DNA from: Chamaea fasciata
Lineage: Eukaryota > Chordata > Aves > Passeriformes > Sylviidae
Assembly: GCA_029207755.1 (NCBI GenBank)
Contig: JARCOQ010000006.1
Coordinates: 68,732,093-68,796,092 of the forward strand
Direction: 5' to 3'
DNA: 64,000 nt
Numbering within the stretch: the stretch's first letter is position 1; each line of letters begins with the position of its first letter. The translations under genes and the position numbers were made by a program. This document shows positions 38,861-53,143 of this stretch, piece by piece. The notes under the pieces were generated by a model, which saw only the letters and a program-made list of their open reading frames with translations, was not told the origin of the DNA and ran no database searches.

Positions 38861-41800
38861 ATGGACGGTGGTACAGCTGCCCTCCACGCGCTGCGTGATG
38901 GTGTTCACACCAGTGTTTCCCTGCCAAAGGGCTGCGGGCTCTGTGGGCTCTGAGGCTGCGGCAGTGAATGTGAAACAGAAAAAGAGTCCGTCCTCGGGGA
39001 TATTGGTACATCTTCCTGCACAAGAAATAAGAGCAGGAAAAGGGCATGAAAGATTTAGTTTTGGTTACAAAGTCTACAATAGTTCAATGATAGGAAAGAT
39101 AACTGGTCCTGAGCAATACCATACTACAGGCTCCTGCTTGGTTGAAGTTTTTAAGGAAGCACTTGCAAAGAGAAATTCTAATATTTCTAGAAAAGCCAAA
39201 TACTATTAAAAGAAAAAATCTACACCAAAAATGATGGGTCCTGGACAAAACAAGAAATGGACGTGGCCAGTGTAGCCTATTCTGTCCTAAGGCCAAGATG
39301 CTGCTTCTGCCCTTGTTGTGAACAGGAAAATATCATTCCTTTTCACTTGCAGATTTATGAGTTCCTAGATGGGTAACAGTGTCCTCTCCCAACAAACACT
39401 GCAATCACGTAAACAGGGACCCTATCAACTGGATCTAAAATGTTTGAGATACCGGTATTGGGAGGCATTCCAGCATTTGGTCATCTCCAGGAAGTGTAGA
39501 TACTGTTTTTTATCCCAGCTGCTGAATTAAAAATTGTAAGCTTCTGACCAGTTATGACCCATCAGGATAACCTGACCATTTCTGGGTTCAGGCTGATGTA
39601 TCTGAAACTGACACAGCAAAATGTTACAAGCACAAAACTCAAAACAGACTAACAACACAACGCAGCACTTGTCTTCCAGAGAAAAGGCCCAGTTAGGCAG
39701 TCAGCAGCTTGCTATTTCCTGGGTGGTTTGTGTGTGCACGCAGGCACTTGCTGCTGCAGGTCACTTCCGGTGTAACTCCAGAAATTAATCAGCTTCTCAT
39801 AAAATAAAGCATGAGTACCTCTTTGTCATCATCTCTGAAAGCCACATGGGCATCAATTTGTTCTATTTCTGTAAAAAGCAATCCTCAAGAACACATTTCA
39901 AGTCCCTGTTTGGACACTGTTGAGGCAGAACTTGAAAATAAATGGGAAAACTTTTAAATGTGCAGTTCAAAGACTCTACAAGATGCAACCATTTTATTTT
40001 TGATGTTTTTATACGTGTCTCATGCATTTCACTGACAACACTTCTGGTTGTTATCAACGTGCCCTGCTATTGTATTGTACCTTGTTCAAAAATAAATACC
40101 AGAACAAAATGTGTGGGAAAACATTTAATCTCATTGTGAGTGGTGACAGGAGGAACTACTTCTTCATTCTTTTTTTTTTTTTCCATAGTACTAAAAGCAA
40201 TTTCCCAGGGAAAAAAATGTGCAGTAGCTATTAATAGTAAGGAGCTGCCTCTATGTAACACCTCTCACTAGGGAACATGAATAAATTTAGTCTAAAACTT
40301 CCCCATTAGTGACTGAAGTATTAATATTAAAAGCCTAAGAAATAGTGAAATCCATGGACAAGGATTTATACCAGACTTACAAAAAGAAGAGAAGATTCAC
40401 TCTGAAAATCACACCACGTCCAGGCTTTCAGGAAAACCAAAAGCATTTGCAGCCAACAAATGGACCAGGAAGTACATTAGAAAATTTCTGTCACCACTGC
40501 AAAGGGACAGAAAATCAAGCCTAGAGCAAGCATATGTGATTTAAAATTGTTCAGTGTCTCACACTGAGCAAGGAGCCTCACATAGGAAAGTAGTAAAGGC
40601 CTGTTTACATTGAGGCATGTATTGGAGACAATAAAAAAAAAAATATCAGGGATATTTTTAAAGTTCAGCTGTCATTTAAAGATGGAAGGCCAAGAAAAGG
40701 TTTTCTGCTGTGCTCGAAGGAAAACTTCTGTATTTTACCTTTGCTGTTCAAAAATGATTTAGACTTGAGTTTTATTTCTGTTGAGAAGATTTAGAAAAAA
40801 ATCAGACATGCAGAAAGGTCACAGAAGGTATCACAAGCTGAAACTTGTTTGCAGTCTGTACCTGAAGGAAGCTGAAGGAATAAAGTCCACTGAGTCTTTT
40901 CTTCCTTCAGTATTTCCAGCTAAATCCTTTCATGACCCCTCAAACTCCTCTAGCAATTTACCTTCATACTCCTGGGACCTCTCCATGCATCCTCTCTTGC
41001 CCGTGGGTCCAGAAGCCCATTTCAGCTTGGGCTTTGGCAATTTTCCTCTTTTAGGACTTTGTTGGAGGACTGCTTGTGTTGGGTTCAGCCTCTAATCAAA
41101 GCACTGATCAGGCACTGATTGGCGTGCCTGACCTGGCACTTGGTTTTCCATCTTGATCTAGGACTTGACTCATTGCCCTGCACTTTCCTGGTGATGTAAG
41201 CTCTTAGTTGAACCTGGCTGTGTTCTCTGGGCCTGCCAGGATCTCCTTGCTCAGGTTCTGTGGGAAGGAGCCTGGGCAGTGAGGTGCCTGCCCAGCCTCC
41301 GGGGTTCAGGTGCTTGGCTCCCAATCCCTTAGGGAGCAGCTGGTCCTTCCTAGGCCCCAATATCCACCTGCTGGAATTTGCCCACTTGCTACAAACTTGA
41401 GCACTGACTCCTTGTAGTATTTCTTGAGTGCTCTCTCACTGAAGATGTAAAATCAATTGAAAATAAATGTGGAAAAATTTAAATATCATGATTCATGCAA
41501 GAGCAGGGGAGACACATAAAGATGTTTCAAGTGGATGCTGTGAATTCAGTTCTGCTGTAAGTAGTAACATTCTCAGTTGGCACCCTGCAATAGCATCCCC
41601 TTCTTACTGGTGTCTGGTCATCTAATGCTTCATCCTGGACCTTTTGAAACAAAATATTCCCATGGACTCTCGTGATCACTGAACGATCAGATGCTTATTA
41701 TATTCACCTCTTTCACACATTCTGAAACCTTAAACCTTTAAGAATCATTAAACCTTTGAAGCCCAAAGAATGGTGAACAGTGGTGAACAGCCCACAAGAA

Positions 41801-42847
41801 AGGAATGCATCACATGCCAACAGGAAGTCTTGATAGTGTTTTTTACTTCAGGGATCTTGTTAACGCATGTGAGATGGGAGGAAAATTATCAGATTACAGA
41901 AGAGGAAAGTGGGACAGGGAAATCACCTCAGTGACTTCAGTGGGATGAATAAGATGGGGGTGCAATCCCCAACAATAGGCCAAATAATTCAGAAGAGAAA
42001 TCATGCAAATCCTTCATTAAAGGATTGATATCTGTGTAGCTTCAAGCAGGAAGTTCTGCTTTCAGGCACTACTGTGAAAACAAAACGGGCTTTGTTGAAA
42101 CCAATGTGTCATTGGAGGCTGAATTTCCTGGCTCTAAGGTGTGGAGCAAAATGATAACCCTCCTCAAATCCTTTTACCTGTTATAGTTTATTTGTTTGTG
42201 AAATGTGTTAAGGGTGAAATATATTGCTTGAATCCTTTCCAAAGGACTATAAGGCAGATCTGTCCCAGAAATGAAGAAAGCAAGACACTGTTTTTCTAAG
42301 TCACAGATTTACACAATTTCTTTTTAAAGGGTTAAAGTGCCTGAAACATTAAAGATAAGATTATGTACCCGTAATTTGTATTGTTTCACACAAAACATAC
42401 AGAATAAAGTTGATGTTTCTTTCAAACGTCTTCTAAATCCATACTTCCAGGTATACTTGATGGCTCCCAAACCCTACTTTTGAACGAAAGAAAACCCAGT
42501 ATCACTTATATTGCCTGAGGTTTGTACTACTTGTGTTTGAGAATTGTGCAAATTCCTTATTTAATCCACATAATCCATGGCAATCCTCTACTCCTGTTTT
42601 TTTTAAATACATATATATGTATATAAATATTAAAATATTAATCACTAACTTCTTAAGGCCGCTAACTTTTCTCCATACTGTGTATTTTAGTGTTGCTTTT
42701 TCTGAACCTCTAGAAATTATTCTGAAATTATTCTTAGTAACTCAAACCCATCTCCTGGGAGACATGCACCTTCAATCTGTGCAGTCACGTAATTGTGTCA
42801 AGGAGAAGTCAGGCACAAAGAAATGAACTTTCAATCTTCAGTAGTAA
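38861..42847. other. Intergenic stretch, no gene recognised
   Basis: AT-rich with no credible exons. A somewhat GC-richer block at about 41060-41380 has open frames on both strands but no recognisable product. Confidence 0.55.
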
Positions 42848-43027
42848 TTAATTTTCTCTGATAGGACCTTTGAGGATGACAGTCTCATCTTTGATGAGGA
42901 CCTGGTAAATCCTGGCTTTATCAACCATCCCAGAGTCACAAACCTCTGCTCCAAAGCCAAGAGCTGCACCGAAATCTCTGTGGTTCCACGTTAACACTTT
43001 AGGCATGTGATTGTCTTTTCTCTGAAC
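42848..43027 (-). other. Coding-like 59-codon frame, unassigned
   Basis: On the minus strand an open frame runs from a possible acceptor (GGATAG, 43028-43033) to TAA at 42848. It uses balanced vertebrate-type codons and reads protein-like, for example RDFGAALGFGAEVCDSG and KARIYQVLIKDETVILKG. No partner exons were found nearby, and I cannot name the family. It could be a terminal exon of an unseen gene, a pseudogene fragment or chance. Confidence 0.3.
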
Positions 43028-44578
43028 CTATCCATCTTCCAAATCACATACATGCATTTAATATAATTTACTTGCTGAGTTTGTCATGGGTAGTCCTTAT
43101 AATTTTCTTTCATGACGGACTTGCCTAAGGTTCAAAATTTCTAATGGTTCCACGCTTTCACAGGCACACTTGGAAAGTAAAATACTGAAGTTCTATTGAT
43201 TGTTGCTTTCCCAGATACCAAACAACTCCAACTGTAATTAAAAATGTGACGATCAGGCCATTTATTCAATGGTACAGCTTTAAATGTGAAATGCCAGACT
43301 GTTAACTTGCCTGTGGAAAGTTAGCATCACATTCCATACCAGGCAACACTAGCTAGAAAATATGCATATCTCAAAGTGATTTCATATCCTTGGGTTGAGC
43401 CTTAGAGAAAATTCCTGCTCCTGGGAAGGATGATGCCCTGCTCGCCTGAGAGAGGGGCCACTACATCTCTTTCAAAATGACACTGTCCTTGTGTGCGCAC
43501 CATCAGTGCAGAGGTGACACAGGGCTCCTGGGATGACACAGCAATACCAGCACATTGCAACATGATTCGGGGAGGATTTGATTGTCTTGCTGGAACTCAT
43601 TACCAAGTTCCTGCCTTCAAGAACAGGAATGACATGAAAATGGCCTTTGGATGTCCCAGCAATTAATCAGTTTGAAATGAGTGATGGCTGGTTCATGGGT
43701 TTGAGGATGAGACCCTGAAAAACATCAAAGGTGCAATGTACTGGCCTTTTGTAATTCCCCTGGGCAACAACTGTTCCTGTGCCTCCAGCCTTCTTGTTCT
43801 CCCTCTGTACCATCACAGTTGCATGCAGCACCATGCTCTAGCTGCAGTGCTCCAGTTGGGATGGAAGATGCGCACTGGAAATCATCCCAGTAGGGATGGT
43901 CTGACTGCTTCCTGAGCAGCACTGAGTGCTTCATACCCTCACTGGCTGCTGCTGAGGTTCATGGATCCAGCATGTTATCAGAGATATCCAGCACTTCTTT
44001 AATTTACATCCATTGCTGTTAGCAGGAAGAGCAAATGTGAGTGAACTTGTCATGAAATGAAGTGACCTATATGTTAGCAAGAATAGTTCTGTGACAAAAA
44101 TGGCATTATGCCTTGAAATTCCATTGTGTTGCATAATTTAAATTCATAGTGCCCAGGTTTGTAAAGGCTGTAGAACCATTGCCACTAATCCTTCAGATAT
44201 TTTCTGCCAGCTAATACAGTGTCTCTGATGCTTCATGCAATGAATCAGAGTAAATAATTTTCCAGACTGTTATGGTTTACCACTTGAGACATACAGTTTT
44301 GGGTAACCCACTCAGATGTTTTTATTTCTTTTCCAGTCCTGGCCTCTTCTCACCTTCACAGTGCAGCTTTTTCACCTTTTCCTCAGTTATTTCACCACCA
44401 GTGTCCTAGAGTCAGACTATAAAATGGACTCCCTCAAAAAAAGAAGAATCACCCTAAAAGCAAAATGACCAGCATTGAAATGAAAGAAATGTGTCTGTAA
44501 TGACAAGCACCTCAGAAATCTCAGCCTATCCTATTCCCAGGTCTCAAAGTCAGTCCCAAAGGTCTTCCACTGAGTGCT

Positions 44579-44614
44579 TCTCCTTAATATGCATTTGACT
44601 GCATATTAAGGAGA
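44579..44614. repeat. Perfect 15-bp inverted repeat (hairpin)
   Basis: The left arm TCTCCTTAATATGCA (44579-44593) and right arm TGCATATTAAGGAGA (44600-44614) are exact reverse complements around a six-base loop (TTTGAC). The arms contain ATGCAT-type octamer-like words. Function unknown. Confidence 0.9.
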
Positions 44615-47600
44615 GGCACTATTACTTTCTGGGTTAATCTGTTGAAAACATAGTAAAACCACACAATAGCTATAGAATTGGAACTATCTTTGATTTAGAG
44701 AAGAAATAAAGGCAAGCAAATAAAGGAGGACTCTGAGGAACTCACAATGGTGTAACTTAACTTCCCTTAATGTTCTGCTTAAAGAATGTGATTTTTGGTA
44801 TCTTCAGAAAAGGAGGCATTTAGTTGTTTGAACTTCTGCCACTTGGCTTATGTTTCTTACTGTCAAAAAAATCACATAAGCACTCAAAAATGTGTTTAAA
44901 AACCAAATTGCTTTGCTCTTATATCTTCTGCTCCAGACACATGTTTTTCATCTGAAATTTCTTTTTGAAATCATGGTAAATGATTACCATAGTATTTGGC
45001 ATTTCCTTTTGGAATGGGCTGTGAAAAGGATAGGACATGCAGTGGCTTATACAGAATTACCAGCATTACTTTCAGAGTGCTTGGGATGAGTTCAGACCAT
45101 GACACATAACTTTGTAAACAGGGATCATAAAACACCCAGTCCAGAAAGTACATGATGAAAAATTCTACCGTGACAGAAAGTCTTGGACAGGATCTGACTA
45201 TCCATCATGGCAAGATTGTTTACACCAGAGCAACAAAGAATACAACAGCTTTTTCATTCTGAGTGTGTATTTCAGGGCTTTGAAGGTGTTTAAGGAGCCT
45301 ATCTTGAAAATGGACACAAAAGACAAAAAATTTCAATGAGGTTGCACAAACACACTCCAGAACTCATTTTCTGCTTGCTGTCCAACTCTATACCTTAAAG
45401 CTGAAGCTTTATTACTTAAAGTTTATCATAAGAAAGGCTGCAAGTTCAAGCGTGATCTGTAGCTATTCCCTTTCCTGCATCTCTCTGATGTACTTCAGGA
45501 ACTAGTGTGAAAGGTGAACAGTGACGTTCAAGTCAACAAGTGAACATCCTGCTCATCTTGCAACATTAGCTGGAAGGAAATTGTTTTCAAACTGTAGTTT
45601 AGTAACTGTTCTTTGATCAAAACCACTGTCATATTGCTCTAACTAAAGTGCAGATGAAATCCTTATGTACTAATAATTGTGCACCCCCACTGCTACAGAC
45701 CTGGTAATTGTTGTTTAGAATGCTATTGCCTGAAAACTGTTTGTGCCCCAGCTGTAGGAGCTTCCTAGGCTTGCTATGCTCATGCAGACTTTTGTCACTT
45801 ATCACACTCCATGTGCAATCAGCACCATGTGCAATCAGCACCAGATGTGCACTCAACACAAGAGCATCAATAAAGTTCCTGTGTAGTAGGAGAAGAGTTG
45901 GAGCTGCTGTGTCAATGTGCTGTGAGAATCTTGCTGGATTTGGAGGAACAGAACTTAGCCAAATGCCTCAAGTAGAACAGTAAAACTAGAATACATTCTC
46001 AGAAGAGAATTTTTAAAACCTCATGTAAGGTAAAAAGTAGATGAAGCATGTAGTCTAACCAAGAAGAAATGCTCCTAGATGTCTTGCATTTCATATTTAC
46101 TCTCTGACAGTCTATGAGAAACTCTTCTGGAGGACATCTTACTAGCCAAGGAGTTTCTATCCTCTAAAGCTACGGAAATCATGGGGATTTTGCAGGAGAA
46201 ATAGAAATGTCCTCTGAAGAATATGTGTGATTTACAGGACGAACCTTATGAAAGGCTGCCAGGTGGTGTGCAGTCACACATGCCACTTCAGAAATGAAAA
46301 TGATAAAACAGTGGCTGGAATCAAAGCTCATAATGATTGTTAGCAGTTTCCAAGCTCTCCGGTGTTTATTACACTTTAAAGGAATGGGGAAGGGATATGG
46401 TTTTCTGTGGGTGATTAAACATTCGGCACTATGCCCTGTGCTCATAATGGATAGTTTCCTGATTAATTGTACTGGTATTGGATACCTCAACTGGTTGGAC
46501 CTAACAAACAGGTATTGTCAGACTTTCAGGAAAAAGATGCTGGGGAAAATCAAACTCCCTGCTGTACATTAAATATTCTGATGTTTGAGTTTGGTATCAA
46601 CTACTGATGTTCTGTGTCAAACAGCAACTCAGCTGTTTATGCTAAATAAAAGTGGGTCAATACCTGGGTCCTAAACACATTACTTCCTGTAAGAGGAAAT
46701 TAGCTCTGTGCTGAAAGTAGGAGAAACAGTGACACACGAGTTATTTCTGCATTCCATTGAATCCAAATGACAAATACTTTTCCTCACATGAAGAGGAGAC
46801 TATGCCTTTAATACAAAGAGAATCCAAGCCCAGGAATAACAAACACTGAAGCCTAATACTGAAGAGTGGGTAGGGTGGGAATGGCAGAAGAAGAGTAGAA
46901 TTTTTGAAGTTCAGAACACACCTTAGGAATTGCTAAAGGTATAAACACGCTTGCAGTTCTAACTGTGACTGTCCAAGCTAGCTCAGATCTCGGCTGATGG
47001 TGGTTTGGTAAACATCAGGCCCAGAGACATAAGTCAGTCATACAGAGACAGAATCTACCTCTGATGAAGATGATTGATCTGGGTAGGAAGTGATTACAAA
47101 TCATTACTTTAAACTGTCCAGTCACTTTCTTTTGAAGAGTTAAAGATTAGCTTCGTCCTTTTCTCCCAAGTGCACTAGGATGTTAGTGTGTAGAGGAGAT
47201 ATGATTCAGTGTATAAATACCAAGATAGTTAGGCAGAGATTTACACTGTTGAACAATGGTATTCTAAATTTCAAATTTCTCACAAAATCTGAGATAGTTT
47301 GTACATATATAGTGTTGCTTTCCAAAAGTGCTATAATTCTACAGGCAGTCTAGGGAGCCTTAAAACAGCATGAATTCTGTCTTTGTACCACTGGGTCTTA
47401 AAAAATCTAGAGAGCTACTTGTGAGTGCCTGAAGAAAATCCAAGGTGCAAGTTCCCAAACTCTCCCTGTCACACAAGTATTCTAGTTTGTTGTTACATAC
47501 CTGTGAGGAAAGCGAGAAGGCAAACAGGTCATGCCTGAAGCATTTGTTTGACCTGCTGATAACTCATGGTCGGTGTTACAAAATTCACTGGAGTTAAAAG

Positions 47601-48550
47601 AAGTTCTCTATAGCAGGAACTGCCAACAAATCAATATAATGTAAATTATTCTCCGGGGTTTTCCTTTTCGTATAGGAATGAAACAACATGAAATGAAAGA
47701 AAGAAGCGGAAAATCCAATGATAAGAAAAATCAGTTTGATTTCCCTGAAAATCATTACCTTCCAGCACAGTGTTCCCAAGAAGGAAAAGTAAATGTTGGT
47801 ATTTGGGGCCAATGCACCCTCTTTGTCTCCTCATAGCTGTTGTGCTTTGCACCATCTCAGTGCCTCTGAGTTCAGGACCTTGTTCACTTTGGATCTACAT
47901 CCAATGCAGAAGTGTGACTCCACTGATTTTGATTTATTCCTGATTTACACCAGTAAGGGGGTGATTAGAATTGCAATGCCCATGAAATGTAGCATAGGGT
48001 TGTTAATTCTGCTTTGCTTAAATTCTTGAAAATACTGTATCTTTGGAAAACCTGACATTATTTTATCCTCCTTCCCCAAGTGGGTAAAACCTCGAACACA
48101 GGTTCTTTTGGGGCAGCTGAAGGGAAGGATATAGGCTGGCAAAGAGGAGGCTGGGGAGTAAGGGAGGGAGCATAAGCAAGTGATGCTCCTAAGTATCTTC
48201 TTCAGTCCTTTCCCTATTCTCAACTACTCCTTCTGCTCAGTCCTGGAAGTCTTGGCTTTGCCACACTGAATAAAATATTTTTCTGAGTAAATCTTTTGTT
48301 CATGTATTGTAATAGGTTTTCAGTTACATATGATGATTAATGAAGAAAGGTATCTATCTAATAGGAAAGACAATACATGGTGATACCAGATGCAATACTG
48401 GAAAGTCCCTGAGTAATCCTACTGCAATTAGGTTTTTTTCTTAAAAATGCAACTAATGCAATTAAACTGGTCTCTTTTGTTCTGTCAAAAAGTTGTTGCA
48501 TGCTGAGTAGCCTGAACACCCTAACAATGTTTCAGGCAGCATCCTGTCCA
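44615..48550. other. Intergenic stretch, no gene recognised
   Basis: No credible exons. A short tandem duplication CATGTGCAATCAGCAC twice lies at about 45809-45841. Confidence 0.6.
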
Positions 48551-48569
48551 TTTCTTCTTCTTGTTGTTC

Positions 48570-48594
48570 TTTTTTTTCTTTTTTTTTTTTTTTT
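48570..48594. repeat. Poly-T tract
   Basis: T-rich run followed by CCAG. It mimics a strong 3' splice site for the open frame to 48911, but no partner exon or family was found. Confidence 0.7.
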
Positions 48595-48599
48595 CCAGT

Positions 48600-51500
48600 A
48601 GTACTTCCCTTTCTGGAGATGATTTCATTTCCTATGCAGTTACTACATACGTGGGGAAAACCCAGGAATACACAAAGACAGATATTTTCCATCAAACTCC
48701 ATCAGTAAATGGCTTTTGTTGTATTGTGAATCTGCCAAAGGGCACAGAAATGAGGGACTGCAATTCTGGAGTCCTTCAAACCGCTGAAAAATGTGAACCA
48801 AGTTCTGAGTCAACCAGAAATATTCTGCTGGAAGCTCAGGGACTGCTGAAGCAAAGCTCAGTATTGCCATTAGTGAATTTTAGACACACAGCTGCAAGCG
48901 TGGAGTATTAAATGCACAGCACTGGGACCCAGAATAGCCAGCAGGATGAACACTGGGAAATCAAGCTGGCTAACAGAAAATTCAGGAGGGAGAGAAAAAA
49001 GTGCTAGCAATGGGTTCAGGTGTGTGATAAAATTGTATATTCCTGGAGCAGCTGCTTATGCAGCAGGGACATCCACATGCCATGTGCTCTTGAGACAGAA
49101 CTCCAGGGTGCTTCTCCTGCCTCTGAACCAGAGTTTTCACGAGCAGGGCAGGTGGAAAAAAACATTCACCAGCAAAGATGTTGTAACTGTGCTTCTCTGC
49201 AGCAAGAATCATGGGCTGCACGGAAAATACAGGAATACGGATCATCATCTCCTGTGCTGTGAGGAAGTAGTGCTGTAGTACAGCAGAACTCTGCCTCTCA
49301 TCCTTGTTTTCAGAAGACTGTGCAATTTTATGACTAATTAATGCTCCTTTCTTAAACCATTTGCACAGTGACCTTTGTAACACCTGCCCAGTGCAGGACT
49401 GATTTGGCAAAGACCTTCCACTCCACACTCAGCACTTCTAAAAATGAACAAATGCTGTTTCACTTTTTAAAATCGGGGTAAATATCAAACACAAGCAGTT
49501 TCAGGAAGAGGAGAGGAGGCAGCCGCACAAATTTCAGTGAAGCTCTCCTAGATGGAGGGCTCAGCAAAACAAGTTAGGCTTGCAGAATTAACTAAACAAG
49601 AGACATTAACTAAACAGAAGAGAATTAATATTTTTGGACAGGACTGATCAGACATTGCAGAAGCTCATGAGAAAACAGATGCTAAAAGTGAATCTCATGG
49701 TTACATTTCTAATTACAGCCCTTTATTCTATATTTTTCATGTAAAAGTCATTCAGTGTGAAAGTTGCCAAACTTCAAATCTTGGGGAGTTTGTTGATATC
49801 TAAGTAAGGAATAGTAGGGGGGAAAGACATAGAGTTATGGCATTTGTAACTGTAATTTGGCCCTCACAAGTCAGTCAACTTGCCTCAGGAAATGTTTACA
49901 GTAGAGACCATCTCATCACCAAAACACAGATGACACTAAAGACCCCAACTGCCAGGAAAAAGAACCACAAAGAAGTTGAGGTATTTTCCTATTGCAGATC
50001 AAAAATATGAAGAGATTTTGCATACAGGGTCACAGAAGCGTAAGAAATTAAGAGGAAGAGTTTGTCTAAAAGAAATCTAAGGCAAAACAGGACTACCCTT
50101 TCCTGTCGAACCTAATACTCTTTCAGAAAACCCTGTCAGGTCACATGGACTGACTCAGCTGCTCAGCAATTTTTAAATCATTTTTTACTTGTTTGAATGT
50201 AAAATTCCAGGCGTGAGGCAGGATTACTAAAGATAGTGGTGAACACTCATTGAGAGAAATGAGGGCAGGACACTACAAGGAGCCCCCCAGGCAAAAGAAA
50301 TTCCTTACTGATGATGTGAGCATAAGGACGTGTAAATTTCCTGGGCACTCGAATCAGAGAAGAGCAGGAGCACACAGACAATTATCTGAGAAACTACAGT
50401 GTTTTCACTTGGGTACCTCAGCCTCGCTCCTGCCTTTTGTTTTCTATAGTATAACTGATGTGAAAGCCTTGATTAGTGGAATTACTGAATCTTATGCCTA
50501 CCGTAGCACCTCTAGATTGATCTGAACTAATCCTGCATGTACCAGTTTACCATGTGATTTGGACACGGTCTGTTGGACCACACACCAGTGTCAAAAGTTG
50601 GACACAGGACATTCTTTTTTCTGTGTGTCATATACTGCTGATAAGCATCAGTACTCAGAAATCTTATTGCTTAGTAGCTGTTAAGACACTCTCATGCCGA
50701 GAAAATTGAAGCTTCTCAATAACTGTGTTTATAACATTTATGACAGAAAAGGTATTTATACAGCTGAAGGCTACCAGATATCGTTTATGACACTCTTAGT
50801 TAAGGCTTAGCAACGGCTTTCTTCAGTCAGAGTGTGTGTGAACTAGAATTCCACCAGCTTTTAATTCACCTGTCTCCAAAACAAGGTACTTTAAAATCAA
50901 TTGGAACAGCAGCTGCTCTCTTTGGCCCAAATCACACAGTTTACAATAAAACATGTGACCTTGTCATTCAGAGTTCATCTCTTCTGACTTTTCTCTGTAA
51001 TCACAAGAGAGATTTTATCTTTTTCGACTCTGAGGTTTTTTGCAGGACACTCCTGAGCACTCTGCTCCCTACATCCTAAATTACAAGTCAAAGCACAGCC
51101 TCCAGAATACTACTCAGTTGTTTCCACTGCTCCATATCAAGATTTGTTATGCTGTAATTATGTTGACTCTTATAAACACAAAACACATAAGCCCTTCCTT
51201 TATATTTGAGTAGAAACACACAAGGCCACAAACATCTGGTCTGTCTGGACCAAGAAAGCAGAAATGACGTTTCATTTAAAGCAAACAGGCAGTTTTGCAC
51301 AAAGAAGACAAAGGATAAAAGCTTCATTGCATATAGAGTACAGAAAGAATAAATTTTTCTTTGAGATACTGAAAATCATTGGTGAAATTAAAGAGGAATA
51401 ACAGTTTCTTGGATTTATTTGGAAAAAAAAATCCATACTCCTTAGGCAATGCAAATCATCCTTCCATTTTCTCCTTGTATGCAGGTTGGAAGACTTTTCC

Positions 51501-53040
51501 ATTGATGCTCTAGCTTGCATTTCTGTAAACAGCTTTCTGTGCATGGAAATAGTGTGTGAAGGGAAAATAAAAAGTCCAGAGTTAGGAACAAACAACCCAG
51601 TCTGTGCTGCTGTCAGGCAACAAGACGGCATTTTGTAAAAAGAGATTGACCTGGACACATGGTAAAGGCCTACAGAATTATGAAGCCAGTGGAAATCAGG
51701 GATAAGGATCAATATCTATTCTTCTTATTCTGTAAAATATTCTTCTTATCCTGTAAAACAGTTAGGAGGCAGCAAATGAAATCAGATTCAGACTACTAGG
51801 GATAAGTCTCAAAGACACTTTATCTTTTCTTATGCATTCCTAGACACCTGATAGCTATGGTTGAAGAGGACAATCCCTAGGCAGACCTCAGGTCTGACAA
51901 GCAAGGGCTGTAATTAGGGGTTTATCTGTTTATCTGTTAGCTAATCCAGCTGTAAAGTGACAGGAAAACCAGGTGCTTAATTCCATAGCTTCTGGAGTGG
52001 CTACTGTTCAGATCATATGCTCTAAGGCTGTTTATAAACTACAGACAGCAATAGATATGTAAGTGGAATTATAGTAAGTGGAATTCAGTCTGGCATATGT
52101 AAATCTCTGAGACCTTCATAATCAGGCAGAGAAAAATAACCTACATTCGTAGCTGACCCCATGCTTTGTTCTTTTGACTTCCTAATTACCTGGCAGAAGA
52201 ATGGTAATGGGAGTCCTTAATGTTTGACCCAAATAAGGCCAACCTGCATTATAGTGTTTGCCTCTACTGTTAAAAGAAATGGTTGAACACCTCTGACTCT
52301 GAATAATCCTTCTTCATGAATCCATCTTCAGTTTTATTTATTTTCATCATAATCAGAAGAAATCCTCCCTTTACAGGGTCGAATTTAAATTTGCAAAAGT
52401 GCCTCATTTTATTTCAGAACCAGAATCCTACAGCAGCTTTTAGAATTTTCCTTTGCCCAGTTTCAAAGCAGCGAATAAGTAAGAAGTTTTTGCTTCAGAA
52501 CAAGCAGTCATCCTCAAAAACCAAAATCCATCTTAGGTTAGGCAAAGCAACTCATCATATCATATTTACATATTCTGTGTGTTCTCAATGGTACTTCAGA
52601 GTCTTAGTGGTACTATTGCTTATTTCAGTGAAGCTAGACTCGAATTCATCAAAAGAATACTGTAAGTATTTCTGCTAAAGTTATCTCAGCATATAAAGAA
52701 GGGTTTTTTAAAAATGTACAGAAATATAAGGACAAGGAAAGCTAGTATCTATAATTTCTAGAATTATTGGCTCCTACTTCTATCATGTCTTAAAATGGAA
52801 AAAAAATAAAATTGAAGTCCAAAGACACAGAGATGGAAAATCATAGAGCAAATGCCTTCAACCTGTGGTGGAAAGTCACAAGGAGGACACAAATACAGAT
52901 TAAAATTATCCCAAGAAATTACAAACTCTCTACAGACTCCACACAGCTCAGTGCAGGGCAACTATACATGTCTTTACTTAATAAAGTTCTTTCTATTAAT
53001 GAGAAGCAATTTTGTGGTCATGAAGGGAAAGGGGCTTACC
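48600..53040. other. Upstream flank of the chemokine pair, no gene recognised
   Basis: No credible exons. A 21-base imperfect direct duplication (ATTCTTCTTATTCTGTAAAAT and a near copy) lies at about 51718-51760. Any distal enhancers of the chemokine genes could lie here, but none can be identified by eye. Confidence 0.55.
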
Positions 53041-53050
53041 CACTCATCTG

Positions 53051-53057
53051 TGACTCA
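53051..53057 (+). promoter_or_regulatory. CXCL8: AP-1 site of the CXCL8 promoter
   Basis: An exact TGACTCA lies 93 bases upstream of the TATA box. Human CXCL8 also has an AP-1 site upstream of its NF-kB element, so the order is conserved. Confidence 0.75.
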
Positions 53058-53082
53058 GTGCACAGCAGCATCTCGCAGGTTC

Positions 53083-53091
53083 GGAGTTTCC
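53083..53091 (+). promoter_or_regulatory. CXCL8: NF-kB-like site of the CXCL8 promoter
   Basis: GGAGTTTCC differs by one base from the human CXCL8 NF-kB core GGAATTTCC. It lies between the AP-1 site and the TATA box, as in mammals. It is the likely main inducible element. Confidence 0.7.
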
Positions 53092-53143
53092 ATGTGTATG
53101 ACCCACCCGTGGTGCCGGCATGCCCCGGGTGGCCCAGGCAGGA

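Noticed and set aside
43561..43740. Possible processed-pseudogene text (GGFDCLAGTHYQVPAFKN and following)
   Set aside because: The frame is soon interrupted by several stops and no parent gene was recognised.
48561..48911. Open frame preceded by a strong polypyrimidine tract and CAG
   Set aside because: The T-run alone creates the apparent acceptor. No upstream exon or donor partner and no recognised product.
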